From contig NZ_JACHJV010000001.1 in assembly GCF_014203855.1 (NCBI RefSeq), positions 4,836,001-4,900,000 on the forward strand: a stretch of DNA of 64,000 bases, in the 5' to 3' direction. The notes below the pieces were generated by a model, which was given only the letters and a program-made list of their open reading frames with translations, searched no databases and was not told the DNA's origin. Positions within the stretch are counted from its first letter, which is position 1, and the number at the start of each line of letters is the position of its first letter. The DNA is from Kitasatospora kifunensis (GTDB taxonomy: Bacteria > Actinomycetota > Actinomycetes > Streptomycetales > Streptomycetaceae). Position numbers and translations under genes: made by a program. Positions 53,640-61,987 of this stretch are shown piece by piece.

Positions 53640-55202
53640 ATGGCGGTGTGCACGTCGTGCGGGGTTGCTTCGTCGGCCGGCGCTGGCGAATGCCTGAACT
53701 GCGGTCGTCCACTGCCGAGTTCACCGCCGTCGCCGGAGCCGTCCGAGGCGCTGATCACCCTGGACGACGAGCTGCGCGGTGGGTTCGGCGAGCCCGAGGG
53801 CGGGCCCGGGGCCGAGTTCGAGTCGGGTGCGGTGCGCGGCATCGGCGGCTGGCGCGAGTGGTGGCCCGCGATCCGGGCGGTGCTGCCGGCCGCCGCGGTG
53901 CTGCCGCTGGTGTCGCTCGTGCTCCAACTGGGCGTCCCGCGGCTGCTGTCGCTCCAGGATCTCGATCTGTCCTTCGGTGCCCGGTTCACCGCCGCGCTCT
54001 CCTTGGCGACGGCCGCGTTCGGCGCGCCCTGGCGGTATGTGATCGCGACCGGCGCGGGCCCGGGACTCAACAGCTCGCACGACGTGCTGCGGGTGTGGCC
54101 GATGAGCCTGACCCTGGCCTGGGCCGTCGCGCTCTGGTTCGGCCTGCGGGCCGCGCGCCGGGCGCACATCGCCCGTACCGGGCGCCCGGTCGACCGTGCG
54201 GAGCTCGCCCTGGAGGTGGGCCGCACCGCGCTGGTCGCGGCCGGTGCCACCGCGCTGATCGGCCTGCTCGCCCGCTCGGACTGGACGGGTAGGCAACTGC
54301 CCAGCCCCGGTTCCGTCTACGGCGGTATCGTCGCACCCTTCGTCTTCCACTTCACCGCTGCCGCCCAGTGGCTGCCGGCGGCGCTCGGCAGCGCGCTGCT
54401 CGCCGCGCTGCTCGCCCTCGCCGCCCATGGCGGGGCGCTGCTGCGGTCGGCGGCCGAACGCACCCGGTGGCTGCGTGACTGGTGGCTGGCCGCGCGGGCC
54501 TGCGGGCAGGCGCTGACGGTCACCTTGGCGCTGACGTCGGCGGCGGGCTTCGCGGTGGTCGCGGTGCAGGGCGGTACCACGGCCGCCCTGGTCTCACTGG
54601 CGGTGCTGCCCAATCTCGGCCTGCTGCTGCTCGGCTTCGGTTCGGGCGCCGGCATCGGCCTGGCGCGTCACAGCGACGTCTTCCCGGTGCCGGCGCCCGA
54701 GCCGCCCCAGGCCTCGCTCTTCGACCTGCGTTCGCTCGGTGCCGAGTGGCGCATGACGGCGCTGGCGGCCGTCGCCGCCGCGGTGGTGCTGGCCTGGGCC
54801 GCGCGCCGCAACCGGCTGGACCGGGCCGGGCGGCTGCGGCTGGCGCTCTCGTACGCGGTGCTGCTGAGCGCGTTGATGCTGCTCGCGGGGGCGGCGTTCA
54901 GTGAGCACCTGCCGAACCAGATGGGCGGGACGGTCCTTGCGGGGCGCGGCTTCACGGTGGGGCTCAGCTTCGGGCTCGGGGTGGGCGGGGTGCTGCTGGC
55001 CAACCTGCTCTGGGCGGCGGTGGGAGCGCTGCTGCTGCCCGCGATCCCCGTCGCGGACCGGGCTCCGGTGCCGCTCGGCCCGGTGCCGTCGGGCCCCGCG
55101 CAGCCGCAGCAGGCGACCGTACCGCAGCAGCCGAGCGCGCCACCGCAGCCGGTGCTGCCGCCGAGCACCGAGGTGCTCGGCTGGGACGACGGCCGCGGCT
55201 GA
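53640..55202 (+). CDS. Streptophobe-type polytopic membrane protein with N-terminal zinc ribbon
   Basis: A 520-residue protein. Residues 4-21 form CTSC...CLNC (C-x2-C-x10-C-x2-C), a likely zinc ribbon; then about nine to ten hydrophobic segments from residue 78 to 470, and a Pro/Gln-rich tail ending EVLGWDDGRG. The composition and layout match the streptophobe family, which has no known function. It lies 57 bases past the kinase gene, possibly in its regulon, and ends at a strong terminator. Confidence 0.8.
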   Translation: MAVCTSCGVASSAGAGECLNCGRPLPSSPPSPEPSEALITLDDELRGGFGEPEGGPGAEFESGAVRGIGGWREWWPAIRAVLPAAAVLPLVSLVLQLGVPRLLSLQDLDLSFGARFTAALSLATAAFGAPWRYVIATGAGPGLNSSHDVLRVWPMSLTLAWAVALWFGLRAARRAHIARTGRPVDRAELALEVGRTALVAAGATALIGLLARSDWTGRQLPSPGSVYGGIVAPFVFHFTAAAQWLPAALGSALLAALLALAAHGGALLRSAAERTRWLRDWWLAARACGQALTVTLALTSAAGFAVVAVQGGTTAALVSLAVLPNLGLLLLGFGSGAGIGLARHSDVFPVPAPEPPQASLFDLRSLGAEWRMTALAAVAAAVVLAWAARRNRLDRAGRLRLALSYAVLLSALMLLAGAAFSEHLPNQMGGTVLAGRGFTVGLSFGLGVGGVLLANLLWAAVGALLLPAIPVADRAPVPLGPVPSGPAQPQQATVPQQPSAPPQPVLPPSTEVLGWDDGRG

Positions 55203-55223
55203 CCCGCAGGAGCCCGGGCAAGG

Positions 55224-55255
55224 CAAAGGGCCCCGCGGGGGAACGGGGCCCTTTG
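55224..55255 (+). terminator. Terminator after the streptophobe gene
   Basis: CAAAGGGCCCCG pairs perfectly with its complement across an eight-base loop, with CAAAG/CTTTG at the base of the stem. Confidence 0.85.
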
Positions 55256-56233
55256 TCGCTCAGCACACGGCGTCAGGGCTGCGCCGGTGCTGGGGCGGCG
55301 GCGCCGGGGGATGAGCGCCGTCTATTCGGTTGGTCTTGAGCCGCACCCCGGTGAGCCGGGTGCGAAAACGGTCGTGCGCGGGCTCAGTGCGCCCCGGCCG
55401 GGGACGGGGCGGCCGTGGCCTGGGCGCCGCCGCCGGCGGCCCGGTGCGCGTCGGGAGGTGTTCCCGCACACCGACTGACCGCCTCACCCTCACGGAGTGT
55501 GAGGAGATACCCACCGTAACCGCTGATGGGCAGTGGTGGGGAGCAGGTGACCGATCGGCCGGAGTCAGCCACCGGAGAACCCCCTCCCTAGCATCGTGGT
55601 GGACACAGGCCGTGCTCTGCAACCGATTCGGCCGAGTTCACCGCAGTACAATTTTCGCCGACCACATTACTGACGGCCTGTCAGCAGCTGGTCCGAACCT
55701 GCGGGGGGTCCGACGGCCTGGCATGGATCAGTGACGTTCGGTAGTCGATCAGGGGGCGGGGTGGCCGGCCTGGTGGCCGACCGGGCGGCGCGGCGGTGGC
55801 CCGGGCGTCCCCGGGCCTGCCGCCGCACCTCCTGGCGCAGTCGGGAGCCGGCTGCTGTCCCCTGCCGCCGGATCCACCACACCCGTGCGCGGTCCCACGG
55901 CACTCCGGCCCGCCGATGCCGCCGACGGGGGAGCGCCACGCGCGCGAGTGGACTGGAAACTTCCACGCGTGGTCCTGCCGGACCGTACGGGCACGGGCCC
56001 GGGCGCCGATGCGCCGCACCTGGCCGGTGCGGCGCGGTCGTACGGTCGTCCGGAAAACGAGCGCGTGCCGAGTGCGGACACGGCCTTGGGACAAGCGGAG
56101 CGGCAAAGGGGTGAAAGGGGTGAAGAGGGCGGCCGGTAGAATCGGTGGTGACACCCCCACCGGTCGCCCGCCGCCGCCCTTCGAACGGCGCGCTGCGTGC
56201 GACACCTCCCGTTTCGCTGCCGGAAGGCCGTCT
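55256..56233. other. Gene-poor region upstream of guaA (about 980 bases)
   Basis: No ORF here shows the third-position G/C bias or a ribosome site expected of a gene; several short frames on both strands are shadows or random. Visible signals are a consensus-like -10 TACAAT at 55647-55652 without a good -35, a small stem CTGAC-GGCCT-GTCAG about 20 bases downstream, and TAGAAT at 56137-56142, the likely -10 box of guaA. A short non-coding RNA is possible but unproven. Confidence 0.45.
56137..56142 (+). promoter_or_regulatory. Candidate -10 box of guaA
   Basis: TAGAAT, a five-of-six match to the consensus, about 92 bases before the guaA GTG. The -35 region is poor, a purine-rich AAAGGGG run. 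Confidence 0.4.
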
Positions 56234-57829
56234 GTGTCCTCTGCTACCCCCGACCAGTCCGTACCGCCGGTCGACACCGTTCTGGTGGTCGACTTCGGTG
56301 CCCAGTACGCCCAGCTCATCGCCCGTCGGGTGCGTGAGGCGCGGGTCTACAGCGAGATCGTGCCGAGCACCATGCCGGTCGCCGAGATGCTCGCCAAGAA
56401 CCCGAAGGCGATCATCCTCTCCGGCGGCCCCTCCTCGGTCTACGAGGAGGGCGCGCCGCGGCTCGACCGCGCGATCTTCGAGGCCGGTGTACCGGTCTTC
56501 GGCATGTGCTACGGCTTCCAGCTGATGGCGATCACGCTCGGCGGAACGGTCGACGACAACGGTGCGCGCGAGTACGGCCGCACCCCGCTGCACGTCACCA
56601 AGACCGGCTCGACGCTCTTCGAGGGCACCCCGACCGAGCAGTCGGTCTGGATGTCGCACGGCGACGCCTGCTCCGCCGCCCCCGAGGGCTTCACCGTGAC
56701 CGCCTCCACCGACGTGGTCCCGGTCGCCGCCTTCGAGAACGACGAGGCCAGGCTCTACGGCGTCCAGTACCACCCCGAGGTCCTGCACTCCACGCACGGC
56801 CAGCAGATCCTGGAGCACTTCCTCTACCGCGGCGCGGGCCTCGCCCCGACCTGGACCACCCACAACGTGGTCGACGAGCAGATCGCGCTGATCAAGGCGC
56901 AGGTCGGCACGAAGCGCGCGATCTGCGGCCTGTCCGGCGGCGTGGACTCCGCGGTCGCGGCCGCGCTGGTCCAGAAGGCCATCGGCTCCCAGCTCACCTG
57001 CGTCTACGTCGACCACGGCCTGATGCGCCAGGGCGAGACCGAGCAGGTCGAGAAGGACTTCGTGGCCGCCACCGGCGTCAAGCTCAAGGTGGTCGACGCC
57101 CAGGAGCGCTTCCTGAGCGCGCTCAAGGGCGTCAGCGACCCCGAGGAGAAGCGCAAGATCATCGGCCGGGAGTTCATCCGGGTCTTCGAGCAGGCGCAGG
57201 CCGAGATCGTGGCCGAGGCCGGCGAGCACGGCGAGTCGGTCGACTTCCTGGTCCAGGGCACCCTCTACCCCGACGTGGTGGAGTCCGGTGGCGGCACCGG
57301 CACCGCGAACATCAAGTCGCACCACAACGTCGGCGGCCTGCCGGAGGACCTGCAGTTCCAGCTGGTCGAGCCGCTGCGCAAGCTGTTCAAGGACGAGGTC
57401 CGGATGGTCGGCCAGGAGCTCGGCCTGCCCGAGGAGATCGTCCAGCGCCAGCCGTTCCCGGGCCCGGGCCTGGGCATCCGGATCGTCGGCGAGGTCACCA
57501 AGGAGCGCCTGGACCTGCTGCGCGAGGCCGACGCCATCGCCCGCGAGGAGCTGACCGCGGCCGGCCTGGACCGTGAGATCTGGCAGTGCCCGGTGGTGCT
57601 GCTGGCGGACGTGCGCAGCGTCGGCGTGCAGGGCGACGGTCGCACCTACGGTCACCCGATCGTGCTGCGCCCGGTCTCCTCCGAGGACGCCATGACCGCC
57701 GACTGGTCGCGGCTGCCCTACGAGGTGCTGGCCAAGATCTCCACCCGGATCACCAACGAGGTGCGTGACGTCAACCGCGTGGTGCTGGACGTGACCAGCA
57801 AGCCGCCGGGCACCATCGAGTGGGAGTAA
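56234..57829 (+). CDS. guaA: GMP synthase (glutamine-hydrolyzing)
   Basis: A 531-residue enzyme converting XMP to GMP. The class I glutaminase (about 15-210) has GMCYGFQLM with the nucleophile Cys and the HPEVLHSTHG His/Glu; the ATP pyrophosphatase domain has GLSGGVDSAVAAALV, and the dimer domain ends VVLDVTSKPPGTIEWE. GTG at 56234 follows GGAAGG; the frame is open 438 bases upstream but without homology. It completes the guanine pathway begun by guaB. Confidence 0.97.
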   Translation: MSSATPDQSVPPVDTVLVVDFGAQYAQLIARRVREARVYSEIVPSTMPVAEMLAKNPKAIILSGGPSSVYEEGAPRLDRAIFEAGVPVFGMCYGFQLMAITLGGTVDDNGAREYGRTPLHVTKTGSTLFEGTPTEQSVWMSHGDACSAAPEGFTVTASTDVVPVAAFENDEARLYGVQYHPEVLHSTHGQQILEHFLYRGAGLAPTWTTHNVVDEQIALIKAQVGTKRAICGLSGGVDSAVAAALVQKAIGSQLTCVYVDHGLMRQGETEQVEKDFVAATGVKLKVVDAQERFLSALKGVSDPEEKRKIIGREFIRVFEQAQAEIVAEAGEHGESVDFLVQGTLYPDVVESGGGTGTANIKSHHNVGGLPEDLQFQLVEPLRKLFKDEVRMVGQELGLPEEIVQRQPFPGPGLGIRIVGEVTKERLDLLREADAIAREELTAAGLDREIWQCPVVLLADVRSVGVQGDGRTYGHPIVLRPVSSEDAMTADWSRLPYEVLAKISTRITNEVRDVNRVVLDVTSKPPGTIEWE

Positions 57830-57843
57830 TCCTCCCCCGGTCT

Positions 57844-57893
57844 GAACGGCCGCACCGCCATCCGCGTACCCGTGGGTGGCGGTGCGGCCGTTC
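57844..57893 (+). terminator. Terminator after guaA
   Basis: GAACGGCCGCACCGCCA pairs perfectly with its 17-base complement across a 16-base loop, 15 bases after the guaA stop. Confidence 0.85.
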
Positions 57894-58050
57894 GCGTCAG
57901 TTCCGGCCGGATCGCGGGTTGCGCGGAGCTGGCACCCAGGCGATCGGGATACCGTCGAGAACGGACTGGAACGGGCAAAATACCGCCCGGACCGGTCGGG
58001 AGCCGACAGGCTGCGGTGGAGAGGCGGACTGCTGTGGGAAGGGTGACGCG

Positions 58051-59109
58051 ATGATGGAGGGGACCACGGACCCGGTCGAGACCGCCGGTTCGGGGGTGCG
58101 GCCGCCAGCCGCGGGACCGGTGCCCCCAGGGCGCGAGGGCCGGGCGGCGCGGGCCGCCCAGCGCCGGGCGTTCGCCGGCCGGTACGCGCTGCTGCCGGTG
58201 CGCCTGTTCCTCGGCGCCACCTTCACCTACGCGGGCCTGGACAAGCTCGCCGACAGCCACTACCTGGCCGGCGCCGGCGATCCGCAGTCCTTCTACGCCC
58301 AGACCCTGGCCGCCAAGGCGCACAGCCCGATCGGTTGGGCGCTGGCCCCGGCGCTCCACCAGCCCACCTTCTTCGGTCTGCTGATCGCCTTCGGCGAGCT
58401 GGCGGTCGGGCTCGGCACCCTGTGCGGCCTCTGGGGCCGGGTGGCCGCGCTCGGCGGCGCGATGCTCAGCCTGACCCTGTTCCTGTCCGTCAGCTTCCAC
58501 GTCACGCCGTACTACCTGGGCAACGACCTGCCCTACCTGATGGCCTGGACCACCCTGGCGCTGGCCGGGACGCCCTACCTGTCGGTGGACGGCTTCATCG
58601 CGGGCCGCGCCGAGCGCGACCGGCAGCGCGGCCTGGAGGAGGAGGCGGTGCGCCGCCGCGGCTTCCTGGACGGTTCCATCGCGGCGGTCGCGCTCGGCGG
58701 TGCCGGGCTGCTGGGCGGCTCGCTGACGGCCACCTTCATCCGCAGGAAGCCGAAGCCGACCGCCGTCACCTCCGGCGCGGGCGCCCCCTCGGGTGCCGCC
58801 AAGGCCTCCGTCGCCGTCGCGGACGTCCCCGTCGGCGGCTCCGCCACCGTCACCGACCCCGCCAGCGGCGACGCGATCTACATCGTGCAGCCCACGGCAG
58901 GGCAGTACTGCGGCCTGTCCTCGGTCTGCACCCACGCCGGCTGCGCGGTCGACGCGCCGAAGCAGGGCCAGCTGCACTGCCCCTGCCACGGTTCGAAGTT
59001 CGACGCCGCCACCGGCGCGGTGCTGGCGGGCCCGGCGGTCAAGCCGCTGCCCAGGTACAAGGTGACCAGGGACGGCGACCGGCTCGACCTGGGGCCGCTG
59101 CAGTCCTGA
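58051..59109 (+). CDS. DoxX-like membrane domain fused to a Tat-like segment and a Rieske 2Fe-2S domain
   Basis: A 352-residue fusion. Residues about 45-185 form a DoxX-type four-helix domain (RLFLGATFTYAGLDKLAD). A second part starts RRRGFLDGSIAAVALGGAG, a twin-arginine-like motif followed by a helix, so the C-terminus is probably outside. The Rieske domain (about 250-350) has C293-T-H295 and C310-PC-H313 ligands for a [2Fe-2S] cluster. Such a protein could pass electrons from or to quinone outside the membrane. ATG at 58051 or 58054. Function unknown. Confidence 0.85.
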   Translation: MMEGTTDPVETAGSGVRPPAAGPVPPGREGRAARAAQRRAFAGRYALLPVRLFLGATFTYAGLDKLADSHYLAGAGDPQSFYAQTLAAKAHSPIGWALAPALHQPTFFGLLIAFGELAVGLGTLCGLWGRVAALGGAMLSLTLFLSVSFHVTPYYLGNDLPYLMAWTTLALAGTPYLSVDGFIAGRAERDRQRGLEEEAVRRRGFLDGSIAAVALGGAGLLGGSLTATFIRRKPKPTAVTSGAGAPSGAAKASVAVADVPVGGSATVTDPASGDAIYIVQPTAGQYCGLSSVCTHAGCAVDAPKQGQLHCPCHGSKFDAATGAVLAGPAVKPLPRYKVTRDGDRLDLGPLQS

Positions 59110-59157
59110 CGGACCATCGGCCGGGTGCGGCGGCCACGGGGCGGCAGGCAGCCGGCC

Positions 59158-59364
59158 TCAGGCGTCCGGGCCGCGGCCGCGGCGGGTCATCGCCGCCACC
59201 GCGCCGGCCAGGCCCGCCGCGCCGAGCACGATCAGGGTGATCGGCATGATGATCCGTCCGTTCACCGAGAAGCCGTTCAACGAGCCGACCAGGTAGACCA
59301 CGGCGATCACCGTGAACAGGCCGCCGGCCAGGAACGAGTAGAGGTCGAACCGGTGCCGCTTCAT
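59158..59364 (-). CDS. Small two-helix membrane protein
   Basis: A 68-residue protein (MKRHRFDLYSFLAGGLFTVI at the start) with two hydrophobic helices (about 9-28 and 38-58) and a basic tail RRGRGPDA. Its ATG overlaps the stop of the PspC-domain gene by four bases, so it is coupled to it and probably part of the same membrane system. No motif of known function. Confidence 0.75.
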   Translation of the reverse strand: MKRHRFDLYSFLAGGLFTVIAVVYLVGSLNGFSVNGRIIMPITLIVLGAAGLAGAVAAMTRRGRGPDA

Positions 59365-60929
59365 CCCTGCATCACCTGAATCTCGCCGAGGTCGACCACG
59401 ATGTCGAGGTTGATGGTTCCCTTGCTGGCCGCGCCCCCGACCGGAGCGAGGTGGACCGTCTCCCGGGCGCCGAGGTTGCCGTTCAGCGTCCGGTCGGGCA
59501 GCTGGATGTCACCGACCAGGGTGTGCAGGGTCAGATTCGCGTCGACGTCGGGCGGCAGGGTCACGCTGACGTCGCCCGCGCCCAGCCGGATGGCGCTGCT
59601 CACCGTGCCGCCGGCGGGGTCGACCGACGACAGGTCCAGCGCGATGTCCCCGGCCCCCAGCGCGTACTTGCTCTGCACGGCGGCCGCGTTGGCCGGCGTC
59701 CAGCTGCGGTCGCCGAGGCTCGCCTCCACCGACCCGGCGGAGGTGCCGGTCGCGGCCAGCACGATGGTGAGCAGCAGGGCCGGGACGGTCAGCACCCTGG
59801 CCCGGCCGAACTTCGCGCCCACCAGCATGGTCAGGCCGAGCCCGAGCAGGCAGGTGGCCAGCACGACGGAGAGCGGCGCCGAGGTGTTCTGGTGCCAGCG
59901 CAGCGTCCAGACCAGCCAGGCCGCGCCGACCGACAGCAGCAGGCCGAAGGGGGCGAGGACCGAGCGGGCCCGTCGCTCGCGGTGCAGCGGGTGCGGCGGG
60001 CGCGGTGGCGGGGTCGGGGCGGTCTTGCGCAGCGGATCGCCCTCGGGCAGGTCGCTGCGCTGCCACCAGGGCTGGGTGGGCGCGTTCGGGGGCGCGGTGG
60101 TGCCGTAGGGGTTGCGTTCGGGGTGACGCGGGTCCCACAGGTAGCCGGTGCGGGTGAGGGGCGCGTCCGAGGGGGGCGCGGCGGAAGGCGCGCCGTCCTG
60201 CGGTGCCCCGGCTCGCCGGCCCAGGTTCTCCTTGGCCAGGCTGACCTGCTCCTGGATCTCCTCGCTGCGGGCGGCCCACTCCTCGCGCATTTCGGCCTTG
60301 CGGGTGGCCCACTCCTCGTGGAAGTCGGCCTTGCGGCTGGCCCACTCCTCGTGGAAGTCGCGCCGCCAGGTCTTCCAGTCGCTCAGCGGCGAGGTGGCGC
60401 CCAGACCGAGGTCACTGGCCCGGCCGGTGGGCCGGTCGTACGGACCGCCCTCGCGCGGCGGCTGCCCGAGCCCGCGGGCCCGGCGGCGCCGCTCGGGGTC
60501 GTGCCGCACCGCGAAGAAGATCATCGCGCCGAGCAGCAGCAGCGGGAAGGTCGAGTCGCCGTTGCCCATCCAGGAGAAGAAGACCCCGGTACCGATCACG
60601 GTCAGCAGCACCGCGCCGATCGACTGGCCGTCGATCCGCCCGGTCAGCACCCGCTGCAGCTCGGTCCGCCCGTGCTTGCCGTCCGGGTGCTCGGTGGGCA
60701 CGATCAGCCAGGCCAGCCCGTACAGGAAGAGCCCCAGCCCGCCGGTCAGGCAGAGGACTGCGGTGACCACCCGGAAGACCACCGGATCGATGTCCAGGTG
60801 CCGACCGAGCCCGCCGCAGACCCCCGCCACCACGCGGTGGCTCTCGTCCCGCACCAGGGGCGGGCGTTCGCCCCCGGGCTGCTCCTGGGCGGCCCGCTCG
60901 TCCTCGGCCGCGCTCTGCTCCTGCGTCAT
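59361..60929 (-). CDS. PspC-domain multi-pass membrane protein with charged repeats and C-terminal adhesin-like domain
   Basis: A 522-residue protein. The PspC domain (about 25-85: LVRDESHRVVAGVCGGLGRHLDIDP) is followed by two helices and a charged stretch (about 190-230) with three 11-residue repeats of the type FHEEWATRKAE, likely a coiled coil. After a Pro-rich linker come about three further helices and a beta-rich C-terminal domain (about 400-520) ending GTINLDIVVDLGEIQV, like LiaF/DUF4097 stress proteins. It faces a PspC sensor-kinase gene on the other strand. Confidence 0.83.
   Translation of the reverse strand: MTQEQSAAEDERAAQEQPGGERPPLVRDESHRVVAGVCGGLGRHLDIDPVVFRVVTAVLCLTGGLGLFLYGLAWLIVPTEHPDGKHGRTELQRVLTGRIDGQSIGAVLLTVIGTGVFFSWMGNGDSTFPLLLLGAMIFFAVRHDPERRRRARGLGQPPREGGPYDRPTGRASDLGLGATSPLSDWKTWRRDFHEEWASRKADFHEEWATRKAEMREEWAARSEEIQEQVSLAKENLGRRAGAPQDGAPSAAPPSDAPLTRTGYLWDPRHPERNPYGTTAPPNAPTQPWWQRSDLPEGDPLRKTAPTPPPRPPHPLHRERRARSVLAPFGLLLSVGAAWLVWTLRWHQNTSAPLSVVLATCLLGLGLTMLVGAKFGRARVLTVPALLLTIVLAATGTSAGSVEASLGDRSWTPANAAAVQSKYALGAGDIALDLSSVDPAGGTVSSAIRLGAGDVSVTLPPDVDANLTLHTLVGDIQLPDRTLNGNLGARETVHLAPVGGAASKGTINLDIVVDLGEIQVMQG
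60274..60372. repeat. Three 33-base in-frame repeats in the PspC gene
   Basis: GCCCACTCCTCG recurs at 60274, 60307 and 60340, a 33-base period. The copies encode (F/M)xEEWAxR(K/S)xx units on the reverse strand, 11 residues each, the period of a right-handed coiled coil. Confidence 0.8.
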
Positions 60930-61010
60930 GGCTCCATCCTGCGGGTTGCAGGCGGCGCGCGGGAGCGGGGTGGGCCCTGTCCGGACCCTGATCTCTCCCT
61001 GAGACGGTGC

Positions 61011-61757
61011 TCAGGGGCGCCCGGCGGTCTCGTGCACCGGGACGTCGTCGAGCGAGTGACGGGCCTCTCGGTCGAGGGTGTCGTAGAAGGCCAGCGCCAT
61101 CCTGGCGTAGCCCCGGTCATTGGGGTGCAGCCGGTCGTACCACTCGTCCTCGGTCAGCGCGGGCGGGGTGACGTAGCTCAGCCGGTTCCCCAGCTGACGC
61201 TCGGTCGATTCGAGGACCCAGGCCTGGCGGTTGAACCGGTACACCTGCGTCTGCAGGCCTGCGGTGGTCGGCAGCAGGCCCTGCAGAATGACGGTGACCC
61301 CGGGGCGGTCGGCGAAGATCCGCTCGACCAGTGCCCGCAGGCGATCGGGCGCGTGAGCCTTGTCCGCCCCGCGGTCGAGGTCGTTGATGCCGATGTGCAG
61401 CAGCACGACGTCCGGCCGCTGCGCGGCCAGCCAGTCGTCCACGTGGTCGCGGATGTCGTCGATCATCCAGCCGCTGTGTCCCTCGTGCTGCGGCGAGGCG
61501 AAGGAGCCGTCGCGCTGCGAGCCGACGAACTCCACGGCGTAGCGGGACTGCCCGGTGATCAGCTGCCAGAGCGGCAGCCGGTAGCCGGCCCGGCTCTGGC
61601 TGCCGACGCCCACGGTGATCGAGTCGCCGAGCGGCATGACCCGCAGCACCGGCGGGTTGTCCCGGCGCGCGGGCGCGGCCTGGGCGGGAACGGAGCCGAG
61701 CAGGCCGAGGCCCGCGCAGAGGGTCGCGGCCAGCAGGGCGGCGATGGTCCGTTTCAT
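61011..61757 (-). CDS. Secreted SGNH/GDSL-family hydrolase
   Basis: A 248-residue exported enzyme with a signal peptide (MKRTIAALLAATLCAGLGLL...AQAAP). The blocks of SGNH esterases are present: block I MPLGDSITVG with the Ser nucleophile, Gly in GHSGW, GINDL with the Asn, and DRLHPND with the Asp/His pair. A complete GGAGG site precedes the ATG. Such enzymes cleave acyl esters of lipids, polysaccharides or xylan; substrate unknown. It lies between two PspC genes, divergent from the kinase. Confidence 0.9.
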   Translation of the reverse strand: MKRTIAALLAATLCAGLGLLGSVPAQAAPARRDNPPVLRVMPLGDSITVGVGSQSRAGYRLPLWQLITGQSRYAVEFVGSQRDGSFASPQHEGHSGWMIDDIRDHVDDWLAAQRPDVVLLHIGINDLDRGADKAHAPDRLRALVERIFADRPGVTVILQGLLPTTAGLQTQVYRFNRQAWVLESTERQLGNRLSYVTPPALTEDEWYDRLHPNDRGYARMALAFYDTLDREARHSLDDVPVHETAGRP

Positions 61758-61987
61758 GGCGTTACCTCCAGATGTATGACGATCTGTCAGATGCGCCGGA
61801 TCATAGGATTGTTTGATCTTGAGATGGGTGCTGACACGCGGCGCTGTACGCCGGACCGGGGGGCGGTGCCGCCACCTGCCGGGGGCCAGGCGGGTCTGCG
61901 GTGTCCCGAGAGGGTCTGTGGTGCTCTGCGTTCGGCCCGCGGCGGACCTTAGGGGGAGCACCCTGATGCGCCCGCACCCGCGCGCGT
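61758..61987. other. Divergent region between the SGNH hydrolase and the PspC kinase
   Basis: 230 bases with no gene. The hydrolase side is AT-richer and has GATCA-N10-TGATC (61799-61818). A strong AGGGGGAG site at 61951 precedes an ATG (61966) that is out of frame with the kinase, so it is not taken as its start. No confident promoter is seen. Confidence 0.35.

Noticed and set aside
55260..55622. 120-codon minus-strand ORF beyond the streptophobe terminator
   Set aside because: Pro/Arg-rich product without codon bias, ribosome site or recognisable domain; it also covers part of the terminator.
60972..60985. GGGCCCTGTCCGG resembling the outer end of the 50.4 kb element
   Set aside because: Only about 13 bases match and there is no second end nearby, so chance similarity in GC-rich DNA is the simplest view.
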